From: JBEULC01 sp045504435
Lineage (GTDB): Bacteria > Pseudomonadota > Alphaproteobacteria > WRAU01 > Hepatincolaceae
Reading direction: 5' to 3'
Assembly: GCA_045504435.1 (NCBI GenBank)
Contig: JBEULC010000013.1
Coordinates: 1 to 18,472, forward strand
Length of the DNA stretch: 18,472 nucleotides
This document shows positions 1-6,136 of the stretch, in pieces. The position numbers and the translations under genes are program-made. The notes beneath the pieces were generated by a model that worked only from the letters and a program-made list of their open reading frames with translations, was not told the origin of the DNA and ran no database searches. The first letter of the stretch is position 1. The number at the start of each line of letters is the position of its first letter.

Positions 1-249
1 TAAGGGACTGGCTTGTTTGTAAATCCCCTCAAGTGCAGTTACTAAAACTCCTTTGCCAAACCTTGCAATTTCTTGAACTTTAGTAACTAATATCGGTGTA
101 TTATAAGGAACCTCTGCTTCACTTACGCCACTACAAGTTGATACTATGCCAATCGCTGAAGTGCTAGGTGTGGTAATTATTCTACCCCCAACATCAACCT
201 CCATTATCTCCACACCATGTAAAAAATTATTATTTTTATTATTTGCCAT
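1..249 (-). CDS. Contractile tail sheath protein, N-terminal part (cut by window edge)
   Basis: Translating the minus strand from the ATG at 249-247 gives 83 codons open to the window edge. The reading includes FLHGVEIMEVDVGGR and later VPYNTPILVTKVQEIARFGK, the pattern of Mu L / P2 FI-type sheath N-termini (a short 'FLHGVEVIEV' strand, then 'PLNTPVLVT' and 'FG' before an 'AL..IY' helix). The sheath forms the contractile tube around the tail. GAGGAG at about 262-267 is a plausible ribosome site, though slightly far from the ATG. The gene follows the tail fibre across an oppositely oriented cargo gene, which is a P2-like position; in Mu the sheath lies upstream of the baseplate genes. The rest of the gene is outside the window, so intactness is unknown. 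Confidence 0.82.
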   Translation of the reverse strand, partial: MANNKNNNFLHGVEIMEVDVGGRIITTPSTSAIGIVSTCSGVSEAEVPYNTPILVTKVQEIARFGKGVLVTALEGIYKQASPL

Positions 250-277
250 TGATTTTATTGCTCCTCGTTGTTAATAT
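249..277 (+). promoter_or_regulatory. Candidate promoter for the hydrolase-like cargo gene
   Basis: TTGATT (249-254) and TAATAT (272-277) are separated by 17 bases, 30 bases before the ATG at 308. Each box is an imperfect sigma-70 match, and A+T-rich DNA yields many chance matches. It overlaps the sheath start codon on the other strand, so the two genes would be transcribed divergently from here. Confidence 0.3.
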
Positions 278-307
278 AAAATAATTTAAATTTAATTTAT
301 TAGTATC

Positions 308-1048
308 ATGTCTTCAATTAATATCCTTAATTTTGTATCGTCTTCCTCCCCTAATATTCTTTTAATTGCCTGTATAAGCAATTATGTGCAATCAGGTTAT
401 TTTCTTAAATATTTTAAAACTACCCATAATATTTACGTTTTGACCCATGATTTTTCAAATTCACTGCAATATTATTATGATTTACCTTCTAAAGACCAAG
501 AGATAGAAAATTTATTAAATAAATATGATCTTAAGAAGTTTACAGTTTCATCCATATCCTTTGGTGGACTTTTAGCATTTTATTTAATATTCTATTTCTC
601 AGAAAGAATAGAAAAAGCTTTTATTTTTGATTTTCACTACAAAAGCTGCTCCCTTTCTAATAGCAATGATTTGTATAATCCTAAAATAATTACCAAAAAT
701 TGGCTTATCCCTAAAAATTTAGATACGCCTATAGTATTCTACCTAACCTCTTCTTATAAAGATTTTAGAAGATCTTATATCTCAAAGCCTTTTATTATTG
801 ATCTATTAAATATATTTAAAAATATTAGATTCATCTTAATTGATAGCCCCCATGTTCTTTTGTATAAAATAGATGAGCCTAATAAATCAAAAAGAATAAT
901 AAAAAAACTATATTTCTTTGCTTTAAACGGATTCACTTTACAAAGTTTTTGGAATAAGCTATTTAATAAATGGATTATTAATCAGTACCAGTTTAAAAGA
1001 AATAACTCTTTAATAATAAAATATTTTATTAAAAAATATTTTTCCTAG
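308..1048 (+). CDS. Alpha/beta-hydrolase-like cargo protein
   Basis: A 246-residue protein on the strand opposite to the phage genes. An alpha/beta-hydrolase fold is suggested by a core strand NILLIACIS (about 16-24), IYVLTHDF (42-49), then the elbow SSISFGGLLAF (81-91), where Ser84 would be the nucleophile in S-I-S-F-G-G (the usual first Gly is Ser). IEKAFIFDF (101-109) would be the next strand. Asp152, after PIVFYLTSS, and His182 in DSPHVLLY could complete a Ser-Asp-His triad. There is no signal peptide; the C-terminal 60 residues are basic and aromatic. No clear Shine-Dalgarno precedes the ATG. Its 3' end overlaps the tail-fibre 3' end by 4 bases (convergent). The position next to the fibre is a typical site for moron cargo. 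The substrate is unknown; esterase, lipase or acyltransferase are all possible. The fold assignment is by motif only. Confidence 0.55.
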   Translation: MSSINILNFVSSSSPNILLIACISNYVQSGYFLKYFKTTHNIYVLTHDFSNSLQYYYDLPSKDQEIENLLNKYDLKKFTVSSISFGGLLAFYLIFYFSERIEKAFIFDFHYKSCSLSNSNDLYNPKIITKNWLIPKNLDTPIVFYLTSSYKDFRRSYISKPFIIDLLNIFKNIRFILIDSPHVLLYKIDEPNKSKRIIKKLYFFALNGFTLQSFWNKLFNKWIINQYQFKRNNSLIIKYFIKKYFS

Positions 1049-2064
1049 GTATTATCTCCTTCTAAAATTAAGGCTCTATAGTTAAAAAGTATACCTGATT
1101 GTTTTTCTCCAAATAAGATAGGGTGTATTCTCTTCACATTATAATAATCCATCATAACGCCAAAGTTATTAGAAGGATATATTTGATTGTGAGTATTAGA
1201 TTTAAACATATTTGTTAAAGAAAAGGCTGAAATTTCTCCGTATTCATTACTACAAGATATCCTAGCTTGATATTCCGCAATTCCGTTGATATCAGTAACG
1301 TTAGTAAGCATCTCCAAATCTACCCAAAGATCCAATATATAGGTAGTTCTTGCAGGAATTTTGAAATCTACTAATAGCCTCTGTGTGTTAGTTTTATCCT
1401 TATATTTTAGCCAAACAGTATTAATTTTATTAGCTTCTAGATTATGAGCATAGTTTTGCTGCCAGGCAGCAGTTTCTAGTTTTATGTAATTTCTTTCCCA
1501 TTTATTGGGGTTATAATAATTCATATTTTGTTGTAAAAATTCATCTCTACCTACACTTTCTAGCTCCTTTTGGCTAATTAAGATTTTGATATTATCATCT
1601 CCTCTTTGACGATTTGCACTCTCACGCTGCACACTATCTGAGGTGGCAAAGATTTGCTCATTAACCTTGACCGTTATAGATCCTGTATTTTCTAAAGTCA
1701 CCACAATATTAAAGATATTCTCACTTAAGACCTGCCCTTCAATAAATGCAGGGCGATAAACTTCTGGAACTTTAGCTACAATAATTAAATCCCCAACAGC
1801 ATCAAATATCCCCAAACTTCTAATATGAAAACCTTCATCTATAACGACTGTGCCGCTGATAACGCATTCAAGAGTTATATTATTTGCATTGCTATATTGG
1901 CTATTGATAAAGGTTTTGTACTTTTCTCCTTCAAAATCTGCAGATAGATTAGTAAAATCCACTGCTAAATCTGATACTTCAAATTTTTCTAATTGCAGTG
2001 GAGTATCTAAAGTGGCAGCTGCTAATTTTTGTAAGCCAAGGCTAGTTATTATTACGTTATTCAT
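1045..2064 (-). CDS. Phage tail fibre protein (tail-collar fibre N-terminal domain)
   Basis: A 339-residue protein. The N-terminus (NNVIITSLGLQKLAAATLD, then about residues 20-150) matches the conserved tail-collar/fibre domain (DUF3751 type) of P2- and Mu-like phages, including the 'IRSLGIFDAVGDLIIVAKVPEVY' strand pattern and a short coiled linker around residues 145-165 (QRESANRQRGDD). The C-terminal half (about 190-339) is not a family I recognise and should be the host-contacting tip. It starts 4 bases after the stop of gpI (2069), as expected for I followed by a fibre gene, with AAGGTG about 8 bases before the ATG. No tail fibre assembly chaperone follows; an opposite-strand hydrolase-like gene sits there. 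The reading frame is open and looks intact. Confidence 0.82.
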   Translation of the reverse strand: MNNVIITSLGLQKLAAATLDTPLQLEKFEVSDLAVDFTNLSADFEGEKYKTFINSQYSNANNITLECVISGTVVIDEGFHIRSLGIFDAVGDLIIVAKVPEVYRPAFIEGQVLSENIFNIVVTLENTGSITVKVNEQIFATSDSVQRESANRQRGDDNIKILISQKELESVGRDEFLQQNMNYYNPNKWERNYIKLETAAWQQNYAHNLEANKINTVWLKYKDKTNTQRLLVDFKIPARTTYILDLWVDLEMLTNVTDINGIAEYQARISCSNEYGEISAFSLTNMFKSNTHNQIYPSNNFGVMMDYYNVKRIHPILFGEKQSGILFNYRALILEGDNT

Positions 2065-2068
2065 TGTT

Positions 2069-2629
2069 TCACCTTATATATTGCCTATTTTGAGTTGTTA
2101 AACTGGTAGCAACAAATATCTTTCCTTTAATGCTTTGCACCTTATTAATAATTATTTGCAAGGATAAGCGTTTTACTTCATCAATTAATTTGTAAATCAT
2201 GTCAAACTGCTTTTGGCTATAAATAACACTACCTTCATGCAAGGTTATTGTTGCGGTACCTTTTTGTAGTTTTTGTTTTCTATCCTTTAATGGGTCCAGG
2301 GATACTCCCTGGTGCCACCATTCTTCAATGGATGCACTGATTTTTAAATCCCCTAAAGCTTGTTTTAAAGCAAATAAAGTGCCCCTCTTTTTATTCACAC
2401 TTATAGCATTTTGCAAAACTTGACGCTTTTGCTTTTTTTCCCAAGAACTATCCCACTGGCTTGCCCCTAAATAAAGGGCTAAATAAGGCAACAAATCACC
2501 CCTACATTTTTGAGGGTTCCAAAAGTTTTTAATATCTTGTTCTCCTAAATTACTTAAATTGCTATGCATAATTTCTTGTAATATCAGCATTAAAGGAGTT
2601 TGATAAGATTTAGGAAGTAAGGAGTGCAT
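2069..2629 (-). CDS. I: Phage tail protein I (baseplate wedge, P2 gpI / Mu gp48 family)
   Basis: About 186 residues. The N-terminal half carries LLPYLALYLGASQWDSSWEKKQKR (about 47-70), matching the family motif 'LPxLAWxLxVDxWDxxW...KR', and is followed by HKKG-type NKKRGTLFALKQAL, where the family has 'HRRKGTPAAIRRAL'. EEWWHQGVSLDP corresponds to the conserved W-containing strand. gpI acts at the baseplate edge with gpJ. I prefer the ATG at 2629 (MHSLLPKSYQ) because GAGGAAG lies 7 bases upstream; a TTG at 2644 is an alternative giving five more residues. It overlaps the 3' end of J by 20 bases and is followed 4 bases later by the fibre gene. A CCAGGGA/TCCCTGG inverted repeat (2296-2312) lies within the coding region. 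Confidence 0.85.
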   Translation of the reverse strand: MHSLLPKSYQTPLMLILQEIMHSNLSNLGEQDIKNFWNPQKCRGDLLPYLALYLGASQWDSSWEKKQKRQVLQNAISVNKKRGTLFALKQALGDLKISASIEEWWHQGVSLDPLKDRKQKLQKGTATITLHEGSVIYSQKQFDMIYKLIDEVKRLSLQIIINKVQSIKGKIFVATSLTTQNRQYIR

Positions 2630-3487
2630 TATTTTCTTCCTCAATCACGGTTATACTTATACAAAAAGGGGCTTCATAATTACTGCAAATTATATTACTA
2701 GAAGGACTTAAAACTTTTACATCTTCAACCTCTAAAATAAAATCAGATGCCAATATTCCTTCAATACTCACTAAGCTTCCGATTTTATGTAGGCTATTTA
2801 GATAAGTAACCAAATTATCTTTAATCATTTGCAATTTTTGTGCTTTATCAATAACGAGGTTTTCCTTAACCTAACTTCTAATTCAATATTAAATTCTTTA
2901 ATAATTGCACTTTTAACTGTAACTAAATCTCCCATAGGGCGTATATCTTCTCGTGATAATTTCTCTTGAACTGCTTTAATAAGTTCTCCTGAAGCCAGTC
3001 CATTTCCTTCATAGCTCAACACTATAATCTCTACTTCCATAGGTTTATTAGAAATTGCCACCACATCCTTAACTTTATCTGAGGCCAATTTCCCATAATG
3101 CTCGTAACTAGCTTTAGGGCCTGCCACAGAAAAACCCTTAGGGGCCTCTTTTATCCGTTTGCGCAATTCAGTATCATTTTCAAAGATAGCGGGAACTGTA
3201 GGAGTTTTGCTATTATCGGCTTCCTTTATAAGTTTTCTCTCTATAACAAACAATCTACCTAAATTATCTAAATTCTGGCTTTGCGCATAATCAATCATCA
3301 CTGCATCAATGGATTTATTAATAGTATTGCGCAATAACCCTTATTTATACGCAAAAATTTCTAGCAATCTCATAGCGGGGTCGCTATCTACACGCTCTAA
3401 TTTCAAGAACTTTTCTTGTATAAATTTTTTATTATTATCTAAGATGGTCTTAAAACTTATATCTTCTATAGATTTAGATTTCAACAT
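2610..3487 (-). pseudogene. J: Baseplate protein J, broken by a nonsense codon and a frameshift
   Basis: Reading from the ATG at 3487-3485, which overlaps the end of W, gives MLKSKSIEDISF...DSDPAMRLLEIFAYK, then TAA at codon 49, then GLLRNTINKSIDAVMIDYA. gpJ homologues have '..ESDPxxxLLExxAYRExLLRxxINDAxxAVMLAYA', so TAA most simply replaces GAA (Glu). The body continues to about 2855 with GFSVAGPKASYEHYG and the segment PMEVEIIVLS, all typical of gpJ. Near 2855 (AAGGAAAACC) the frame is lost; the neighbouring frame continues ENLVIDKAQKLQMIKDNL and ends naturally at 2610 with a normal gpJ C-terminus. The total of about 292 codons is the usual family size. A TTG at 3334 could in principle restart translation but would lose 51 residues. 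J forms the baseplate wedge with W and I, so this lesion alone should stop tail assembly. Confidence 0.85.
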
Positions 3488-3779
3488 TTGTTAAATTACC
3501 TGCGTTATAGTTAATCTCCACATTCAAATGGCCGTTATTTAGATTTTGCAAACTCACATTATCAATCTTTATTCTTTTATCATTCTTTTCTAAAGAGCTA
3601 ATAACCTCTGCAGATAACTGCATAGCTACATAATTAATTGGCTGACTGACATAAGAAAACACCTCGCTACCAAAGTTTCTATTTAAAATGCATTCACCCT
3701 TAGGAGTAAGCAAAATTAATTTTATACTTTGATTTAAATCTTCTTGTTTGTTTAAAACTTTACCTGTATATAAATCCAT
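3474..3779 (-). CDS. W: Baseplate wedge protein W (GPW/gp25 family)
   Basis: A 101-residue protein of the T4 gp25 / P2 gpW / Mu gp46 family. It shows LNQSIKLILLTPKGECILNRNFGSEVFSYVSQPIN, matching the family pattern 'l.qsI..iL.T..G.r..rp.FGs.l..lid.p', followed by an ISSLEKNDKRIKIDNVSL helix-strand, where the family has 'AL..wEPRi.v..V'. The length and both ends are normal and the frame is open. The ATG abuts the palindrome 3780-3793. The TAA (3476-3474) overlaps the start of J (ATG at 3487-3485), typical of W-J coupling. Its partner J is broken. Confidence 0.87.
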   Translation of the reverse strand: MDLYTGKVLNKQEDLNQSIKLILLTPKGECILNRNFGSEVFSYVSQPINYVAMQLSAEVISSLEKNDKRIKIDNVSLQNLNNGHLNVEINYNAGNLTNVEI

Positions 3780-3793
3780 AAGGGCTAGCCCTT
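3780..3793. repeat. GC-rich palindrome AAGGGCTAGCCCTT at the W start
   Basis: A perfect 14-base palindrome directly upstream of the W ATG. It contains the TAG stop of the preceding 57-residue gene, and its AAGGG could act as the W ribosome site, buried in the stem. It is one of a family of similar palindromes in the window (5347-5362, 5687-5697, 10737-10749, 13246-13263, 15176-15193). Confidence 0.75.
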
Positions 3794-3958
3794 AACCATG
3801 TTTTTACTTATACCTGCAAGTTTAATTTCTACCAACTTAATAATCCTCTTATAAAGCAATCCACTTGCCTGTCCTTTAGGCAAACTTATTCTTTCTCCTG
3901 ACTTTCTATATTTTCCTAAAAACCAAAAATCTTTTAAAATGTTGTAAGTTTTATTCAT
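3785..3958 (-). CDS. Small phage protein, 57 residues, unknown role
   Basis: The ATG at 3958-3956 opens 57 codons to TAG at 3787-3785: MNKTYNILKDFWFLGKYRKS, then GERISLPKGQASGLLYKRII and a short tail. The layout 'y.vLk.fw..Gk.rk.Ge.i.L...qA..Ll....i' recalls small head or tail-region proteins of Mu-like phages (gp35-like), which carry a short beta-barrel-like strand pattern. AAATTAA, with GAGGAAA about 6 bases before the ATG, serves as a ribosome site. It lies 22 bases downstream of the preceding small gene's stop (3981), and its stop codon is inside the palindrome before W, so it is likely co-transcribed with W. The assignment to gp35-like proteins is a pattern guess, but coding potential and spacing are good. 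Confidence 0.6.
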   Translation of the reverse strand: MNKTYNILKDFWFLGKYRKSGERISLPKGQASGLLYKRIIKLVEIKLAGISKNMVKG

Positions 3959-3980
3959 TTAATTTCCTCAATTTAATTTA

Positions 3981-4205
3981 CTAGCTTATTGTCCCTTTAC
4001 CGTTACCACTAACCGGGTCACCCCCGCTTGGTGCCATTAATCCAGTTCCTGGAACATTTACTGTGGCTTTTTTGACTTCAGATAAAATATTTGTAACAAT
4101 AATACTAATAAACTCCTTGGTTTTAGGCGCATTACCTAAGCTAAATCCTGCCTCCCTTAGTTCAGCTTCTATTTTAGAAATTGCGCTTTGTTCATTTATT
4201 GGCAT
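3981..4205 (-). CDS. Small phage structural-region protein with a GTGLMAPSGG tail
   Basis: A 74-residue protein. The N-terminal 50 residues are predicted helical (EQSAISKIEAELREAGFSLG.. KTKEFISIIVTNILSEVKKA) and the C-terminus is the glycine-rich VPGTGLMAPSGGDPVSGNGK. This 'xxxGTGLxAPSGGPVxGxGxG' ending is, from memory, shared by short proteins in tail or baseplate regions of alphaproteobacterial prophages, whose function is not known. AGGAAG lies about 8 bases upstream of the ATG. It is co-directional with the W-J-I-fibre cluster and separated from V by the opposite-strand cargo pair. Intact. Confidence 0.6.
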   Translation of the reverse strand: MPINEQSAISKIEAELREAGFSLGNAPKTKEFISIIVTNILSEVKKATVNVPGTGLMAPSGGDPVSGNGKGTIS

Positions 4206-4217
4206 TTTAACTTCCTA

Positions 4218-4247
4218 TTGTTTGCTAAATCGTGAATTTTGTATTAT
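4218..4247 (+). promoter_or_regulatory. Candidate promoter for the small membrane cargo pair
   Basis: TTGTTT (4218-4223) and TATTAT (4242-4247) are spaced by 18 bases, 28 bases before the ATG at 4276, with AAGGA (4264-4268) as ribosome site. Placement is sensible but the boxes are imperfect, and A+T-rich DNA gives frequent chance matches. Confidence 0.3.
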
Positions 4248-4275
4248 ATTATTGATATAAACTAAGGATAAACTA

Positions 4276-4491
4276 ATGACAATTAGTGCATCTAATTTAT
4301 ATAAAGCCTTAAAAAAAGCTGGAGTAGAAGAAGATCTAGCTGAAAAAGCTTCTTCTGAGGTCGCTGAATCAACCAAAAAGGTTTCTGAATTAGAAAGCCA
4401 GGTTAAAATAATTTCCGTTAAACTTAATATCGCTATAACCATATTGATTACTTTTTTCGCTACCTTCATTGGGACTTTAATAGTTAAATAA
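4276..4491 (+). CDS. Small coiled-coil protein with C-terminal membrane anchor (DUF1640-like)
   Basis: A 71-residue protein on the plus strand: an N-terminal helical part (LYKALKKAGVEEDLAEKASS) resembles the start of DUF1640/CCDC90-type proteins ('f...L..aGf.e.qAeal...'), followed by a heptad-like coiled coil (VAESTKKVSELESQVKIISV) and one C-terminal membrane helix (about 51-69, LNIAITILITFFATFIGTLI). AAGGA lies 7 bases before the ATG. It is oriented against the phage genes, between V and a small phage gene, so it is probably cargo or a cassette. Such proteins are frequent in prophages and intracellular bacteria but their phage role is unknown; membrane anchoring or oligomerisation is all that can be inferred. 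Confidence 0.6.
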   Translation: MTISASNLYKALKKAGVEEDLAEKASSEVAESTKKVSELESQVKIISVKLNIAITILITFFATFIGTLIVK

Positions 4492-4513
4492 GATAACAAA
4501 ATTTAAAGTAAAA

Positions 4514-4621
4514 ATGTCAAAAATGGATACAAAACTTAACATTTTAATAGGGCTATATACGGCTATGTTTTGCTCCACAATTGCTACCTTATTTGCTGTT
4601 GTTCTACTATTTGCTAAATAA
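4514..4621 (+). CDS. Very small single-membrane-helix protein, possibly a truncated paralogue
   Basis: The ATG at 4514 opens 35 codons to TAA at 4619-4621. The protein begins SKMDTKLNILIGLYTAM and continues as one membrane helix ending VVLLFAK. The start parallels the end of the preceding gene (ISVKLNIAITILIT), so this may be the tail of a second DUF1640-like copy that lost its coiled coil, or a genuine short membrane partner. It lies 22 bases after the preceding gene's stop on the same strand. AAAGTAAAA precedes the ATG, a weak ribosome site. Its stop is 6 bases from the convergent end of V. Confidence 0.45.
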   Translation: MSKMDTKLNILIGLYTAMFCSTIATLFAVVLLFAK

Positions 4622-4627
4622 TGCATC

Positions 4628-5142
4628 CTATAAAGCTCCTTTAATTTTACTGCTGCCCTGGATATGAGGGCCACCTGTAAAACTACAGGTATGCATTTTA
4701 CATACTACTTCTCCTCCATCTTCACCACCTAAAATTATTTGATCACTATCTATAATTGCTTTTGGCGATTTTATTATCACCTCGCTTTTAGATTCAATAT
4801 TTAATTTACCCTCTTTATATTTGAGACTACCCTGGGCAAACTCTAAGTGCCATTCATCTTCAACCCCTACTTCATTACCTATGTTAATACTAGGAATAAC
4901 TACCGCACTTTCAATATAACCGCTTTGCGCCAATATCATCACTTGGTCACCAACTTTAGAACAAAATATACTTTAGCATTACCTGAGGCATTTATAAGAT
5001 AAGGTAAATTAGGGGTTTCTAAATTATTACCCAAATCTACAATCACGGTATTATCAGATAAATTAACCTGCTTAATTATCCCAAAGCGGATAATTTTGGC
5101 CATATTATCTTCCAACTTAGATAATCTTGTAAGTAAATCCAT
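4628..5142 (-). pseudogene. V: Baseplate assembly protein V (spike), single frameshift
   Basis: The first frame (5142-4939) begins MDLLTRLSKLEDNMAKIIRF, followed by a strand pattern typical of gpV OB-folds (GIIKQVNLSDNTVIVDLGN, LPYLINASGNAKVYF), then runs into an unrelated tail. The neighbouring frame supplies CSKVGDQVMILAQSGYIESA, the family motif 'sPxvGEqVxvLaPxGdxxxA', and continues to 4628 with repeated beta-helix-like strands. The two frames join at a TTTT run on the coding strand (4966-4963); one extra T gives VYFCSKVGDQV without a gap. The joined protein is about 170 residues, a normal size. V forms the central spike base. AGAGGTG lies 5 bases before the ATG. Either a real single-base loss or a homopolymer error in the assembly. 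Confidence 0.8.
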
Positions 5143-5152
5143 TTACACCTCT

Positions 5153-5683
5153 TTATATTTCAATTTCTGGGTTGCCAAAACCCCCATCTTCAAATCTGTC
5201 TTTTCCTAATAAAACTTTCTGCCTCCAATTAATTTCCCAAAGACACATATCTTTTTTATATAAATCAGGGCCATAAAAGTTTTTACAAGTTATGCTCTCT
5301 TGTTCAGTAGGATAGACTTTTAAGATTTTTTCTTTTAATAAGGAGTCAAGGGAGCGCCCTTGCAGGGTTGGCCCTGCCATGATTATTAAATTAAGCTTTT
5401 CTAATAACTTATATGCTTCAATCTCTTTATCTTTAACCGGCTTGTTATAGTTGCTGGTAATTAAAAACAAGCTAAAGTTTAAAGTACTATCTAATTGATT
5501 AGTATTTGTTCTTCTATTTGTTGGAATTCCTTCTATACCAATTCCTATACAAGAAGTATTTATAGATCTTTGCTGAATATCCTCAATCCCACCAAAACCC
5601 CCGCCCATAATAAAAACTTCTTTCAATTCGAGTATCTTACTTTTTAAAGTATCCTGAATTGCTTCTAATATTTCTTAATACAT
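5153..5683 (-). pseudogene. Gp37-like tail protein (DUF1834-type), nonsense codon at position 3
   Basis: The open part (from a TTG at 5626) contains GIGIEGIPTNRRTNTNQLDS, LNFSLFLITSNYNKP and IEAYKLLEKLNLII, consistent with Mu gp37/DUF1834 proteins (central strands, then 'YxLLExxxxLL'), and CLWEINWRQKV near the end. In the same frame upstream, EILEAIQDTLKSKILELKEV gives the usual N-terminal helix, but it is reached from ATG-TAT-TAA (5683-5675), so the third codon is a stop. The likely ancestral start is that ATG. Translation from TTG 5626 would drop about 19 residues of the first helix and lacks a good ribosome site. Two palindromes lie inside the gene (5347-5377) and one just before the ATG (5687-5697). 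It sits between G and V, fitting tail completion. The family call is moderate. Confidence 0.6.
5347..5377. repeat. Two adjacent inverted repeats inside the gp37-like gene
   Basis: CAAGGGAGCGCCCTTG (5347-5362; 6-base arms, 4-base loop) is followed without a gap by GCAGGGTTGGCCCTGC (5362-5377; 6-base arms, 4-base loop). The first closely matches the palindrome upstream of the portal start (TCAAGGGCTCGCCCTTGA). In protein they encode AGPTLQGRSLD, read through in frame. Confidence 0.6.
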
Positions 5684-5686
5684 CAC

Positions 5687-5697
5687 GAAGGCCCTTC
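5687..5697. repeat. Short palindrome before the gp37-like start
   Basis: GAAGG-C-CCTTC is a 5-base-arm inverted repeat 3 bases upstream of the ATG at 5683 on the coding strand. Like the palindrome before W, it contains the only purine-rich stretch that could serve as ribosome site. Confidence 0.4.
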
Positions 5698-5731
5698 CTT
5701 TGCCCGTTTTTTTAATTATTTTTTTATAAAA

Positions 5732-6133
5732 TTATAAAGCAGCCATACTTTCTAAGTAAGAAATAATTTCTTCTTCAATTTCTTGCTTATTATCTTCATT
5801 GATTCCCAAATAAGGGCGAGCTGGAATATTTTTCTTAGGATTTCCATATTGATGGGTGCCTCCATAAATATCCGTACTTCCCACAAGGGCACGCTTCACT
5901 TTCCAATAAGCTTTTGCCACTAACCCTTTTCATGGCATATTTGGGGCTCCAGGCTTTCCAAGGTTTACCATCAGGACCTTTTTTACTTTCAAAACGACTA
6001 TCTGTTTGGCTAACTACTAAAGTGGCAATGTTTTTTAGGATTTGCTTTTTTTGCTATTCGTAAGTTCAGATTTTGTAATGTATTCATTAACACGTTCAAG
6101 TTGCGATAAATCTAATTATAAAACTCCTGCCAT
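5732..6133 (-). pseudogene. G: Phage virion morphogenesis protein G (Mu gpG / P2 gpS tail completion), multiply broken
   Basis: From the ATG at 6133-6131 (AAGGAG upstream) the frame reads MAGVL, then TAA at codon 6 (6118-6116), then LDLSQLERVNEYITK, the usual gpG N-terminus. Near 6035 the conserved reading moves to another frame: IATLVVSQTDSRFESKKGPD, GKPWKAWSPKYAMKRVSGKS, matching 'veSqtrrRf..ekgPDGxpWaplSpxyA..r'. Near 5895 it moves again to a frame that gives LVGSTDIYGGTHQYGNPKKN and IPARPYLGI, the typical C-terminus ('yAaiHQfG...IPaRpfLGl'), ending at 5732. Residues between 'GKSLLES' and 'LVGS' are missing compared with the family, so a deletion is likely too. At least one stop and two frame changes make this a clear pseudogene. 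G/S joins tail to head. Confidence 0.85.
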
Positions 6134-6136
6134 TTC

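Noticed and set aside
1850..2101. Plus-strand open frame of 83 codons across the fibre start
   Set aside because: It is the complement of the well-supported fibre and gpI genes and has no ribosome site or family match.
4215..4499. Minus-strand open frame of 94 codons opposite the coiled-coil cargo gene
   Set aside because: The plus-strand reading has a good ribosome site, coiled coil and membrane helix; the minus-strand text looks like its complement.
4672..4689. Inverted repeat ACCTGTA/TACAGGT inside V
   Set aside because: It is within conserved coding text (HTCSFTGG) and has no U-tract, so coincidence is likely.
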